From assembly GCA_949317995.1 (NCBI GenBank), contig OX439037.1:22999182-23063181 (forward strand): 64,000 nt of DNA. Reading direction: 5' to 3'. Positions 33,253-47,148 of the stretch are shown here, piece by piece. A program made the position numbers and the translations under genes. Numbering within the stretch: the stretch's first letter is position 1; each line of letters opens with the position of its first letter. Below the pieces are notes generated by a model. It made no database searches and was not told where the DNA came from. It saw nothing but the letters and a program-made list of their open reading frames with translations. The DNA is from Acholoe squamosa (Eukaryota; Annelida; Polychaeta; Phyllodocida; Polynoidae).

Positions 33253-36200
33253 AAATTACTTGTGGTGGATTTTGGCGTCACATCATGGACGTGTCATCAG
33301 AGGTTTTCAAATGATTGCGATTTGAAACCCATTAAAAGCAAAAATGACAAGGGCCAAGGTTTGTTTTACTGTGGCCTGGAATTAAAGCTCTGATCCCACT
33401 GAGCGATATGATTATGGCTTTTTGTCACTTAAAATTGCAGACATTCTATAATGGACATGTTTAGTTAGAAAAAGGGAAACCAGTATTTAATGGGCAATAG
33501 TTTGGGACTTTCTTGGAGTTTGATAAATAGAGGACATTATTCATGCTGTTTGGCAGATAGGTGTATCAGTTTGAGGACTTTGGGGGACTTGCATAAGTTC
33601 TTCTTTTTTGTGGATTTAGGTTTTGAATAAATTCATGTTTAAGTTACAAGCCAGAGAGCCAGCCGAATGTATTGCCTGGTTGCCAGCTCCTTCAGAATGG
33701 ATTCAAGACATGCTTGACATGTTGGAAAGGTTGTAGTGACTTTGGACGTCAATGCAGTACTTGTTATGGGTTGTTAGTCTCTTGTGGTGACATGCACAAG
33801 TGCTTCAAGCTTGAAGGATGGGGAGAGCGGGAGGAGGGGGGTATGCAGTGAGGGCTATTTTTGGTAATTTAGTCAGACTGTGAATTCGAAGGCACACGAG
33901 GAATATAATAAATGAGGGAATACAGACCATGATTATATGTAATGTGGGTTGTGGGACATGAGGCATTACTAGGGAGGACACAAGATATGAAAAAGCAATG
34001 AGAAAGGCTCATTGAAGGTGAATAAGTTCCCTCATTCAAATGCATGTCAGCTATTGTACTGCCTGGCTGTTATGAGAAAGGTAACACTGCTACATTAATG
34101 TACTAACACATGACATACAATACACGCGGATGGAAGATATACTAGAGGTTGGACTAGAGCTTAGCAAGATTACACATGAATTTGTGTGTTGTCAAACTCG
34201 TATATACATAGAAGAAAAATGTCCCAACATGAGGGGGGTCGGTAGCCTGTGGTAGGTTTTACATTGAGCGTGCTGGCAGGGCCAGGTGAGGCTGCAGATA
34301 GGGCATGGAGAGGTTAGGGGGTGCAGTACATCGGTGCCTGGATAGGTGAGCATTTGTTTTTACCCCTACTCTATGAATTATTAAGTGCAATGCAATTTTT
34401 CACATTGTCCTGTGATGCATGGATGGTTCGCCCATTGGCAGGTCGATATGTGGGGTTGGCTGATGTGGCTCTATTAGTGAGTTCATGGTGATGTCAAGGG
34501 TAGGTAGGTCTAATTATATGGTAAGTTCTTAAAAAGCCCCATGCTTGTTTGTTAGCAACATAAAAATAAGGGCAGTCAGAGAGGCATAATATAGTCAAGT
34601 CAGATTAGTTTAAAAAGTAAGGAGCAGGCTTGTATGTTAGCTAGGACTGTCATGATATGTAAGATAATTGAAATAAATCGGGCATAAGAATGAAAAGGAG
34701 TGAAATTATTAAGGAGCAGCAAAAGAGAGAGGTGCAGAATATGGAGGGAACAGGAGTGGTTTGGGAGGTCCTGGGGTCGTAGTAAGATAACAAAAGAGCA
34801 GAAACATAATGACAAAGATTGGGGTTATGGACAAAGGTGGCACACAACCCTTCAATAGCTGACACAGAACTGACGTGTGCTGGTCTGACACAGTTACACG
34901 CTAAGATATTTCACATGTTAAGCTGGACGCTGCCATGGCGACAGGCGTGTCGGGGGTTATTACGTGGGGATAGAGAAGAAAGTGATGGATCGACATGGCC
35001 AGGGTTAGGGCGGCTTACATGGAGAATGGGGCCTAACTGACCGAGAGTGCAGTCTCCCCCAACCCCCTTCTATACTGTCCCTCACGCCCATAGGTCTGCC
35101 AGCCAGCTTGTCCCCGTCAAAAAAGGACCAATCACCATATCAGAAGCACTCAGCTCACTAAGCCCACAAATATGGCCTGGCACTGGACCACTAGCAATAT
35201 CTCAGAGACAGCATTCTCTAAATGTATAGTGATGTACTGCCCCTGATAACACGACATAAAGGCACTGATTCAGTCGATGGAATACACAAAAAGATCTTGC
35301 ACCCCCTATATAGTTGACTCGATCTCAGGAGTTCTGCCAAGACTTATGCGTCATTTTGCGACATTGTTTCATCATTATCCAACATCACTGTGGGAACAAA
35401 AATAAAGAGGTCAAGTACTCATTCTGAACTTCAGTCTTGTGAGGATCCACCATATGGCGTAGCCTTAATATATCGATAATAATGCAACATGTATGTACAC
35501 AAAGTTAACTTTAATGCACATTATCAGAACACTGTATACCAGTAGATTGTTTTAATGTTATATAGAACAATAAAAAGTATATACCGTGCATGCAGTATTC
35601 AGTAGTAAATATCCTTAGTCATGATGATCTAATACATATGCAGAAAAAAAGTTCTATTGTGTGGGATCCTCATGTAGACAAAACCATGAATCTACATGTA
35701 GAATGTCACTGTGTTCCTTGTACATCTTCTGCCTTTATTTGATGTAATACTATACTTACTGCATGTAAACATGCACATGGACAGGCAGAGACTCAGTTAT
35801 GCAAAGTTCTACATGTACATTCCTTCAAATGTAGACAAGTATTTTAAACATCAATGCTAAAACTTGTCTTCTTTCTAGGTCTTTTTATAGCATGTTAGAA
35901 AAAGAAATATGTTATGATGTTCAGAAACAACTTTAGCAAGTAGATTATCAATAGCGTTTTTTCCTCAAAAGCTGACTGACTGCAAAGAAATCAGTAGACT
36001 GCAGGGATCTTACCACTGAACTCCCTGTATACTGTCAGGTGTATGTCAGAAGTGGCCGCATTACAGTTAAATATAGTCTAGTTCGCTATATGATAACGAT
36101 CCGTCATCCATTACACCTTAGTGCCGTCAGCAACAGAAGCAGAGCTAGTTATTGAGCTCTCCCCTTTATGTCACTCTCTCACATCGACTGTATCCAGGAT

Positions 36201-36497
36201 GAATGAGGGCTCTCAGCACTTCAAAAATACAAGCACAGCTGGTTTTCTTTTGCTGTCGAGTTTAATACAAAAAGAAAGGGATAAAAAGTGGAAAATTAAA
36301 AGGCATTGGTGAAGGAGGAAAAGGGTAATATATTTTATCTCTATTTGATGTTTATCATATTTTAGGCATTGCTGATGTGGCTGCCATTTTAGCTTTGGGA
36401 AGATAAATGGGCGTTTCCAGAAAAGGTTGGAAGTGGAGTGGTCCCGTGTGAAGAGTCTTGGCGTGATCAGAGAGTTACTGCTGATAAAAGAAGGACT
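33253..36497. other. No recognised feature
   Basis: Purine-rich on the plus strand around 34600-34800, which produces overlapping minus-strand open frames of 60-71 codons with no domain. TACATGTA words occur at 35693 and 35812. Confidence 0.45.
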
Positions 36498-36980
36498 ATC
36501 AGTATAGATAAGGGTTCCCTTATTTTTCACCCGTGTAAATGTAGTACCCTACAGGTAACGATTTAAATCAGTATAGATAAGGATTCCCTTATTTTTCACC
36601 CGTGTAAATGTAGTACCCTACAGGTAACGATTTAAATCAGTATAGATAAGGATTCCCTTATTTTTCACCCGTGTAAATGTAGTACCCTACAGGTAACGAT
36701 TTAAATCAGTATAGATAAGGATTCCCTTATTTTTCACCCGTGTAAAAGTAGTACCCTACAGGTAACGATTTAAATCAGTATAGATAAGGATTCCCTTATT
36801 TTTCACCCGTGTAAATGTAGTACCCTACAGGTAACGATTTAAATCAGTATAGATAAGGATTCCCTTATTTTTCACCCGTGTAAATGTAGTACCCTACAGG
36901 TAACGATTGAAATCAGTATAGATAAGGATTCCCTTATTTTTCACCCGTGTAAATGTAGTACCCTACAGGTAACGATTTAA
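36498..36980. repeat. Minisatellite, exactly 7 x 69 bp
   Basis: GTAGTACCCTACAGGTAACG recurs at strict 69-bp steps from 36541 to 36955, with only single-base variants (36541 and 36955 units included; the 36748 unit is preceded by GTGTAAAA). 483 bp equals seven full units. Near-identity implies recent expansion or homogenisation. Confidence 0.95.
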
Positions 36981-37091
36981 CTCTGTTATGTCATGCACGT
37001 TCATACTAAATATTGATGATTCAGCAATCAATAGATCAGTCAACCACAGGACTTCTGATCAAAACATCAGGCCACTGGCATTCATGAAGCA

Positions 37092-37498
37092 TAGCCCTTT
37101 TAGGGCCAAATGGTGATTCCCAGTGGTGGATTCAGGGGGAGGGGTGCAGGGGCGCCCCCCCCTTTTTGCCCAGTACTTAAGAGTTTAACTACATATTTTG
37201 AACCCCCAAAATTTGCCCATAAGTAGGGGGTGCGCCCCAACCTTTTCGGCCGCGGCCCCTCCTTTTCCAAATCCTGGATCCGTCACTGAATTCCCAGCTT
37301 CCTTTTTTTGTCATGATGCCCCAATGCATTGCTGGTGAATTCACTATCAAGCAGCACATTGATGCATCATGCCGACTCTTTTGCTGTGTATTAACACTTC
37401 AGGTTTGGCACGATGTATGAATGCAGTCATGGCGAAATTCACGATGGCAAAATGCAATGTGCCCTGCATTAACGCAATATGCAGTACCCAAAGGGTTA
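37092..37498. repeat. Palindromic TTAA-type repeat, copy 9, interrupted
   Basis: Left AGCCCTTTTAGGGCCAAATG, inner TGATGCCCCAATGCATTGCT and ACATTGATGCATCATGCCGA, right GCAGTACCCAAAGGGTTA. A hAT-like MITE splits its left part. Confidence 0.7.
37121..37288. mobile_element. hAT-like MITE, 168 bp
   Basis: It starts CAGTGGTGGATTCAGGGGG and ends ATCCTGGATCCGTCACTG, imperfect inverted repeats with the CAGTG start usual for hAT. Flanks TGATTCCC and GAATTCCC suggest an imperfect 8-bp duplication. It lies inside copy 9 of the palindromic repeat and is therefore younger. Confidence 0.75.
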
Positions 37499-38336
37499 GG
37501 GGCCGAGGACCAATGCCCACAGATAAAGGAACTGCCTTTTTTACCAATGATAAACTGATAAAAAAGAGTAATGAAAGTCCATTAATCTGGACCATTAACC
37601 TTTTAGTATAATCCATGCCTGGGGACGGGTTTGTCGGTATTGGTCCTTCCCAGCCAGGGTCATGGCTGTGGATTTGTTTTATTGAGATGCCATAAATTAC
37701 ATTACCCCTGGCAAACACTGACTTGAAGAGATCAGAAATGCAGTATAAATCGCATTTGCTTGTTTTTTTCTAAGGGAAGGAGGGGAGCTTTGTAAAATGT
37801 ACTGGTTTATATTGTATTTCAGTGTCATTGATTAATGCAAATATGCATAGATACACAGTTTTTGCAGATATTTGTTTTTATTAGATTTCAACATTGTGAT
37901 ACAAAATTAGTGTAGAACCCTAACATACAAGAGCATCTACATTCTAGTCATGACGAAATATGACGTATATATAATAATCCGTTGGCATTAATGACATTAA
38001 GCCAAATGGATGATATGAATTCTATGAAATGTCCTTCCATATCAAATTGACAGCGGCTTTTTTTACCCCTGACACGTGCAGCTCGGTCACACTGTCAGTG
38101 CTGTCAATTGACCTTGTGACAGTATGCCTACATCCTCATCTCCTAATGGACTACATGGGACCCAAAATACAGCCTTTTTTGCACAGGCGTGTGCCAGTGT
38201 GTGGTACGGTTATATAGATTTAAATTACATGTACTGCATTGTCCCCCCTGTGAATATGATACCCTTTCATACTTCAGCCGCTCCACCTGTCTGTCTCATT
38301 TCACCTATTGTTATCATTCATACAATTCTTTAATAA
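37499..38336. other. No recognised feature
   Basis: Nothing supported was seen. Confidence 0.45.
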
Positions 38337-38529
38337 CTCTTTATGGGCTGCATGATACCTCCAGGTTTAGGGATATTTTAAGTGATAATACACCAATGCA
38401 CTCTGCTGTGGAGGACTCACTGGCGCCGCTCTGATGCATTATTTTGACCTTTTGTGGGAGTGCAGGATATCAATTCCATAGGGTCTGCATAATTCACGAA
38501 TGCAGCCTGTGATGGCCTTTACAGGGTTA
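38337..38529. repeat. Palindromic TTAA-type repeat, copy 10
   Basis: Left AACTCTTTATGGGCTGCATG, inner AATACACCAATGCACTCTGC, right GATGGCCTTTACAGGGTTA. Confidence 0.6.
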
Positions 38530-41500
38530 TCTTGAGTATGAGCTCCACACCTCAGTGTTAAAGCTGTACCTGTGTATAAATCAGTTTGGTTGGCACAGTA
38601 TAGTGAATAGATTCAATTATCAGATCCTTGGTGTTGGACGAAAATTGTTGCATCGATCCCTCCAGACATTTGCGTCCTCAAATAATACTATTGGAGGAGT
38701 GTTGTTGTCTTAATTTGAGAATGTCAAAGGTGATCTCTTCTAGTTTTGCACAATACTACATGTATCAGATGTACACATATCTCACTTTGGAAACACCAGG
38801 TAAAAATAATCTAAGGTGTAGTGTGCGTTTGAATTACATGTGGATGAAAACAGGTGTTTAGGTGTTCATTTTGTTCAGTGTATTCGAGAGATATTGAAAA
38901 TGCCATTCATAAGTAAAGGATAAATTCAAACTGAGTCTGATTGGAAATAAAATCAAGTTTTTAATGTGTTCGCTGTAGGGCGACTAGGATTTGGAAAAAG
39001 GAATAGGGGGCAGCCTCAAAGGAAGATGTTGGTGAAATATGCTTACCTTTTCGGCTACTTTTCGGTTCAGAATTAGCAAAGAAGCTATAGGACAAATGGA
39101 ATTGTGTCCCTTTAAGAGCATTATCAAAACTCTACTCTCCACTATGCAATTCATAAATAAAAAAAAGTGTCCTATGTTTTCATGTTTTATTTAAATTCAA
39201 ATAAACCATTTCATTTCAAGAATTCAATACATAGGGCTTTATGTGCAATCTCACAGTACCAGTCACTCAGTTTCCGAATATATCTACTGTAGCTTACAGC
39301 CAGAATCTAACCTCTATATCTCAAGACCCTGTCTTCATGGCAATTGAATTCATGGCATCATGTACGACAATAGCCCCTGAGTCCTACCCTCATGCCTTTA
39401 TCACTGACAGGATAAAGGGTTAGGCATGGAATGCACCCATCCAGCCATGTCCCAGTAAGTTGTAATCTCAGAAGCCAAGCAGCCATCTGCAATTCCCGAC
39501 AGGCTTTGTGGGCGATTGCCATGACAACCGTCCATTGCCTGATGAAACGATATCACATCCCTCTCCAGGGACCCTTTACTTACAAATAGTCAACATTAAT
39601 CTGACTGGTTACTGTGAATTAGTAGGTACTAAAATAAGGCAGAATACTGAAGATGGCTTCCCGTGGATTCACGATGGACAACAGAGAAGGCATAGAGTTG
39701 TCCTTGTCCTCTATTCCTTATCTAGCTGGTAATTATCAGAGGGTACATGCAGGTTACTAGACTTTACGGGGATAAAAGATCTTCCTACTTTCTTGAATTT
39801 CCCTTCTTCCATTCACATCTGACGTATGGCGCTTTTTATAGTCACATATATAGACCCTTTCAAAAAAGCATAGACTTCAAATAAAATATGATCATATGAT
39901 ATATACAGCTATCCTATTTAGTCGCCTTGAATTATATCCATCTACCATTTACTGGAAAACGAATGAAGCCGAAAAGGGCAAATAGCATCACTGGTGATAC
40001 ATTGGCTGATCCCCCAGGAGTTTACAATTCATCACACTTCAAGTTGCAACTTGCTTGTTAGATGACCACAAGAAATTGCCCACAGGAATGCTTGGGGATC
40101 TTTAATGCTTGGCAACGAAGGTGAACGCTAAGAAGTCAGACTAATGTGCTCACTCTTTAACCCCTATAGGGCAACATAATACTTTGATGCCATACACTTA
40201 TACCTTTTAATGGAATGGTGCTGCTGCTACTTTCAATATAAGTTCCATGTATCATTATGCTGATCCTACGGATCCATTTGCCTGTAACAAAGGGGCAACA
40301 ATGGATATATTTCACTAATGACAGACCCTTCAATCAATGTCCTAGCCCTGTCTTAAGTCATCATGCAGTCCCTGGAGAGCTAATTAACGATGCCCAGGAG
40401 GAGTGGAGCTGTCTGGAAGGAAGTTTTCCCCCTCACATACCTCTGATCAGTGCTGCTGACCCTCGTCCGTTATGCTTGGGTGTCTGAATTAGTACTCACT
40501 ACTACTGTCAAAGAGAAAAGGCAATGGTATATAGAGTCAATGTCATTGAAGCTACTCATATTACCATGTTACCTTTGTTATTGATCAATCGAAATATTTG
40601 AATTGTGTGTATTTTTACCTGCTGTATCGAGCAAAGGCCTATTCAATATAGATCCTGAATAGGAGTTTTAAAAAAGCTCTCACAGTATATATACAACTGA
40701 CATTATCATAGGACCGCACGCTCCATGGGTCTGGTTTCTGAATTCCACCCTTTGTCAAATCAGGTAGCGATTTAGAAGTGAGCCTGTGGCTGTATTTACA
40801 AGCCTGGATTTATAGCACCTACTGAATACAGCCTAACATACCGTGGATGCTTAGTGTGGGAAGTGCTCATAGCTATCCAACAATGTAAATAAATATATGG
40901 GGATACAATTATGGGCCAAATAGTATAGGTGCTATTTGGACTGAATTGCCTGATATATTTGGGTATTTCTCTTAATACCCCCTTTCCCATATTGTATAGA
41001 TCATGGAACGGCTATGATGGGCCACAATCTTTAGCAGCCAGCACAAGTAAATTAGAATAGAGAGTTTTGCTTAAAAATAAATCCAATACAGAAATCGCCC
41101 ATACAATGATTTATATAAAGGTTCATATGCCGGGTCCATATGTCAATTACGATATTTTGAAGAAAAAACGTGAATAAGTATAATTTGCCTGGATCTAAAA
41201 GATTTAAAGATATCTCCAATGCATTTCATGAAATCATTTTAACATCATTATAATAACACTAGCACTATTAGACTTTTGAAGCAGCTTCTGTAGGGGGAGG
41301 CATAATGACAGTTAGTTGTGAAGATGGATCACCAGTTGTTGATGAGGCTGAATGTGCTGCCATCCACATTGTTGAAATGAAACATCTTAGGCCATATCCC
41401 AAACCTGCATCAACGTGTCATTATGTCCTATAACATCAGCGGGCTGTCCCCAAGTAGGCCTGACAAATGTGACCCGGTAAGCCCACTCTATTCATCAAGA

Positions 41501-42300
41501 TGTTGATGACTGGTAATGTCAGAGTCATTGCTATAATTTTATTGTCATGGAAGGATAAATGGACTTGCCTTTAAGATGGCTGATCAATTTGAGGCAAAAG
41601 TGGAAATTCTTCTAGATCCTTAGATCCGTCACTTGAATCTGAAATCCTGGTTTACTAACCTAAATGTATTATCTAGAGATAACCATGATAATATTCTTAT
41701 ATCCCTTTTTTCTGTATGAGCTTGTACATCAATACTATGAAGCAGCATCTCTGACTGTGAAAGTCTGGGCATGGGTCTGTCTCTTTTGTCTGAATGATAT
41801 ATGAAACGTGTTTTACCGGTACCATTATTACCGGTATCTTCATTCATTGTCATCAGGATTAATTGGTTCACCAATAATCAGTGTCTCTATTGCCTGAAGT
41901 GTGGGAATGTTACATCAATTTCCATATGGGTTAATTGGTTTAGCAAGGAGTAGTGTTAGTTGTGACTGCCTCTGCTGAATTCATGCTACCAATTTGGGTT
42001 TCAACCTTTTTAGGGTGTCGGTGTAGAAATGTTTACAAATTTGTACCTTGTACCACAACTATTGGCTAGATTTCTTAGATATCGATAAATCACTGACTCC
42101 ATATACAAAAACGAGGTCGGTGTTCCTGCCACAAAAGCCTCTCTCCCATCAGTCGCTGACACCACACCTCAGGGGCCCTACCTCCCTCTTTACCAGCTTA
42201 CCTACAAGCTGCCTACAACATGGCACATGTCTCATTCCTCACCCAAAGAGGGGTTATTTAGTCATTTAAGGGTTGAATAAGTGTTTTGATACATTATAGT
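38530..42300. other. No recognised feature
   Basis: A possible fragment of the palindromic family (GGCATCATG ... ATAAAGGGTTAGG) lies at 39350-39425. Otherwise nothing is supported. Confidence 0.45.
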
Positions 42301-42475
42301 CTTAAAGGTACCTCTGGTAAGAGAAGTGCATTCCTGAATCATGCCAGTCGTGTGGAACTGATACACTCCTGAGGAAGGGGTTGGCATGATGCACCAATTA
42401 TGTGCTGGCGAGTAGAATAGCCAGCACTGCAAAGAGACAGATATATTGAAGTTTGAGGTATATAGCCCTTAGATG
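42301..42475. repeat. Palindromic TTAA-type repeat, copy 11
   Basis: GGCATGATGCACCAATTATG, GTGCTGGCGAGTAGAATAGC and CCAGCACTGCA match the family core. Ends are decayed. Confidence 0.55.
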
Positions 42476-44362
42476 GCTTATATGGGGACGTTAGGTGGGG
42501 ATTGAGAAGCAGGGGCAGCGGAAGGGCCCCTGATGGTAAAAGAAACCGGAAGTAGCTTTTTTCTCCACTGAGAGACAGAATAGAGGTGCTGTACCCTCGC
42601 TCAATATCCCCCTCAGCGATACGGCTAAAAACAGAAAACCGACCCCAGGCTTAAAAACACCTTAGGAGGAAACGATGGGTACTAGCCTAGGCGAACGTAG
42701 GATAACACTATCTGATTTCTTACTTCCCATAAAGCTCCCTCGGGTCAATAAGATTGACTAAGTTTGAGATAGCCCAGGTAGTGAGTGTCATTTTAAATGC
42801 TAAGGTAGGTCTATGTTGTGTGTACATACAGTTGTAACACAGGAGAAAAAAGAGAAATATCTGCCAAGGTTTCAACACTGATAGATTCCATGGATTCTCT
42901 CACACTTTACTTGCCAAGGCATATTTGTCTTTTCTTAGATAATTGAGCATCACTCCCATCCGGCCACTAGTTCTACACCACTACCTGTCTACCAGTTTAG
43001 ACATCTTCTTCCCCATCTTCACATCCCCACCTCCATTCAGAAATGTCCCCCTTTCTTCACCACTTTCACACCCTAAAGACCAACCTGGATACCTCCCCTG
43101 TCACCCTGGGTGTTACTGCTGATACCATAGACTGACGTTCACTGTTTGAAGTCCAACACCTCCCTTGAACACTGTTGACATCAAGATCGATAAGCCGTAA
43201 GGCGTGAAAAGCTGCCACAACAGCCCCTTGGTGCAGGAGTCAATCCTATGGCCTTCTTGCCGATTACTAGGGATCGGTAGGCCTTGGGCATAATTACAAC
43301 AGAACCATAACCCTGGATATTAAATCGCAAGCTGATATTTTAATCCATTTTGCTTTGCTTTGTGATGTATTTACATATGCCATGGCATAAGGCCAGCATT
43401 AAAATACCAGTGGATGAGGTGATGTGGCAATTAAGTGTAAACAATATAATAACATATACTGGTGGTCGATATATAGAGCTACTATGAGCTATCTTGACCT
43501 GGTATGTAGTCTTAGCGGAATGTTCACTATAAAATAAGATGGAGGATAGAGAAAAGCATAGAATGAACACAGGGCGAATGTAAATGTGAATAAACCAGGC
43601 AAAGGGAACCAAGCTGATCAGGCTACCTGTGAATATCCATTTTGCCTTGTTCATTCACAAAAACTTAAATGTGGAAGGAGAGGGAGAAAGCTATTTGATA
43701 AATTAGACCAGAAGGGCGCATCATTTAAAAACTAGATTATAGCCCCCCCCCTTGTAACTGACGGTGATTAACATACAGATATGCTGAGGTTTCAAGATAA
43801 TTCCTCATCCTTATATATATACGGCCCCTACTAGTATACTATCTATATGGCCTTAGCGTGTTCCTTGGTGGCCCGACCCCTGCTGAAGCTGATACCTTGC
43901 AAGATAAGGACTGATAACAGCGAGCTGATGGGTACCACATATTACGTAATGCACCCTGAAAAGTCGACACTGAATGAAATGATTTTTCTCATTGGTCAAT
44001 AATGTATCCCGCTAAGTCGGAATAGATAGATTGACAGGAAGGGTCGACATGTTTACAGAAAACATGCTACTGTAGCATGTACAGCATGTGAGGCAGGTTG
44101 GCAGGGCCTTCCACAGGTGGTCCAGGTCAGAGCAGCCAGGTTCATGTATGGACAGCTGTGGCCACTTGGACACAGGCCTTTGGCTCCTACCAACCAAGGC
44201 AATGGTCCATCCACGTCTAGAAAGAAACTGGACGTATCATTCATACCCTATGAATACTCGATCACTACATCATTGCAGATTAGTAGCTCGGTTAGAAACC
44301 TCCTCATTCTTTTAAGAGTATACTTCATAGTGAATATTAATATTGTAAGCATAAAGGACAGG
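42476..44362. other. No recognised feature
   Basis: A pyrimidine-rich patch lies at 42960-43090, and a CATGCTACTGTAGCATG palindrome near 44063. Nothing else is supported. Confidence 0.45.
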
Positions 44363-45251
44363 TACACTGCAAAAATGGTGATTAGATTTTAAACATGTTT
44401 AGGTCTAAACACGTTTAAAACCTAAACATATAGGTCAGTTAGGTGTATCATCGACTACACATTTAGGAAATAAACACTTTTATTCTAACTACATAAACAT
44501 TTACGCTAAACATGTTTAGATGTTTAGAGTTGAAACAGTTGAATAATAGACCTGTGTTTAGATTTAAACATCAATATGTTTAGATAGTTGGATGTTGAAT
44601 CCACACCAGGTAGCAGCACTACCTTTGAATGGACTATCTGCACACAGTTATAATCAATTGTTGTGACAAATGTCCCAAAATCCCATGTTTATCATGGTTT
44701 CATTTCATAGAATGTCATGTGAATAGAAAGGGCAATAGAAAATTGACTAGATTCACCTTATACCACCACCATTAGCATAAAATAATCAATAAGCTCCATG
44801 ACTGACACCTATTTGATGTTATTCTGGAATGGATAAGGCAATTTCCTTCCTGCCAAGCTGTTGTACTTTCTCAAGTCTCTCATTCTGATGCAGTGTGTAA
44901 TACATGTACATGTATATATAGCTGTGGCTGACATCTTTGGAGACTTTGACAAGTAAATACCTGCTGATGTACCCCCCCAGTAAATGAGAAAACAAACAAA
45001 ATATATCTCTTTTTTTTTAATGCATACATGTCTGCAAACCATAACTCTCCATCAAATCATTTAAACACCTAAACACAAAAATTCATAGATATCTAAACAC
45101 AAAGTTTTAACCTAAACACCTACATTTCTAAACACTTGAGCTAAGCACATTGTTTGGCTAAACATGTTTAGGAAATTAATGTGATTACAAAAACGTTGCA
45201 CGAATATGTTTAGAATTGTGTTTAGGATCTAAACACCATTTTTGCAGTGTA
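44363..45251. mobile_element. TA-flanked DNA element with TAAACA/TGTTTA arrays
   Basis: CACTGCAAAAATGGTG at the left and CACCATTTTTGCAGTG at the right are perfect 16-bp inverted repeats, flanked by TA. The outer 200 bp on each side contain over twenty TAAACA/TGTTTA words, some as AAACATGTTTA palindromes. The centre (44580-45050) lacks them. These look like repeated transposase-binding sites of an 885-bp non-autonomous element. Superfamily unknown. Confidence 0.8.
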
Positions 45252-46852
45252 TGTAATAACTTTGTCGATTAAATGGTTTTATGTAGTTGTTCACCTTATC
45301 AGGAGTTTTTCACCAGGGAGCTCTGGATGCAGGATAAGACCCCCTGTGTTTTGTGTACTCTCCCATGTTAAAGTGGCTCTATGTATATGGGTATGTGCAA
45401 AGAGTGGAAGGTTAAGTAGCTGCAGCACTGATGAACTGTGTGCCTTTGAATGGTGTTGTTTCCCTAACATGTAACGTAGCTAAGAAGAAATATAGAACTT
45501 GTGCAAACCTTAATTTTCCTGCTGACATTCTTTGTTTGCTATGAACCATCACGTGTTAACATTGTGAAACAGCTTTAGTTAGGAGGTGGAAGGAAAGGAG
45601 CTTTCTATCACAGATTCTTTGAATTAAACTGAACATACATTAAGGCAAATTCAGGTCTATGTAGGTTAGTGTGTTCTATAGTCTCCTGGTATTTTGAGAA
45701 AAAACTTTCTGTAGCCTGATACAGCATATCAATCAATAATGAATTGAGCTAGCCAAAATGAATAAACTAGACTAAAGGTAGAACTGGACGGCTGAGGGGA
45801 GGCGATTTGAGATTTTTCATATTGCTTGTCACAAAAGCAGCTGTGTGCCTTTAGCTACTTCCATTATAGAACCACTTCTCAGTCCGATACTCTAGTGCTT
45901 TAACTCAGCAGGGATCCATCCCCAAACCACCTTACCATGAATCCCAGCCATTCACTGCGCTGCTACTCTAAGTTTAACATAAGCAGTGTTGAAGTGACAT
46001 AAGCCATGGCCTTTTCACCTGTAAAACTCTTTAGCTACAACTAACTGTTTGGTGAGGTATCCTGATAGTTTGGAATTTCCCTCTTCCCTTTGAGCAGTGT
46101 GTAGGCGGTGGGAGGTCTCAAAGTCAGTGAATAGGTGAAGACAAAATATACCTCAGCTCATAGCTACACAAAGACCATACGTTAAATTCCAATAGGGGGA
46201 AAAAGGGGAAGACAGCCTTCCTGAATAACCTCATAACATCAGATGGATCCATGGAGAACATATTCAGGCATTGAGACCACCCCAGGGGGATACAGAGAAT
46301 ACACAGAAGTTTCAGACGTTTTCATAGTGAATAGTGTCTTTTAGAGACTCTGACTAGGGTGTTCTATGTACAAGCCGCAAACATTTTTCTAATTAGGTTT
46401 GCACTGTGGGGAGCCAACCGTGAGGCCTCCAGTCGGTGTTGTAGATGTGTATTTGCATGTGCTTACCTGTCTCTCACCTGCAAAGGTGGGCCTTTCAAGA
46501 TGTGAAAGGCCTGCGCTAGGTGATGTGCCCTGTTGACCTCTGATTGTTCCCAGACCTACCCCCTACCTTAGTAGTATTGTCTAACATAGGGTAGACTGGT
46601 GAGTCATGATTTACCGTTAGATCAAGTCAAAGGGCTGGTGCTGCCGTGAGAAGCTTTTTTATGCATTTAAAGTGGATTACTACAGTGTTAACCAAAAAAG
46701 GAATGCTTTTCATTCATTTGATCAGCGGGTTCTACCATAGCTTGAATTTAAAAGAAAATCGAAATACCAACTAACATTGTTGAATTAAATGGACTGGGGT
46801 TGATTCTTGTTCATTTTGTTCATAAAGGAGTTCACGTACCATAAGGTCTTTT
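45252..46852. other. No recognised feature
   Basis: Nothing supported was seen. Confidence 0.45.
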
Positions 46853-46883
46853 TAGCCGAGAGGCATACATGCCTCCTCGGCTA
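46853..46883. repeat. Short inverted repeat (hairpin)
   Basis: TAGCCGAG pairs with CTCGGCTA, and inside it AGGCAT pairs with ATGCCT, with an almost continuous stem. The function is unknown. Confidence 0.75.
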
Positions 46884-47148
46884 CATTATAACTCCCACCA
46901 CACTACCCCAGGTGTTCCATGGTCGTCGTCACAAAAACGATTGTTTTTTTTCTGTACTATAGATCAGCTACTAAAATCCATGGATTGGACTGATACTGGT
47001 CCGTTTGGCAAGTCTTTTATTAATAGTAATACTACCAAGTAGATTCTTGTCCTCACATTAAACTAGTACTGGACCTGGCAAGTCTAGTGTTATCACACCT
47101 CCTAGCGTGCATGCAATGTCCCCTTTAATTCCCTTAACAGTTTGGTGC

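Noticed and set aside
34330-34350. TAGGTGAGC as a fourth recursive junction
   Set aside because: No pyrimidine tract upstream, and it breaks the spacing of the three strong sites.
34600-34891. Three overlapping minus-strand open frames of 60-71 codons
   Set aside because: They reflect a purine-rich plus strand (few stop codons on the other strand) and show no domains.
36498-36980. Regular 69-bp array as CRISPR-like
   Set aside because: Units are contiguous and identical with no variable spacers; this is a minisatellite.
46461-46510. Minus-strand CAG|GTGAG and CAG|GTAAGC close together, resembling a recursive site
   Set aside because: No adequate pyrimidine tract precedes them on the minus strand, and no second-strand ladder exists.
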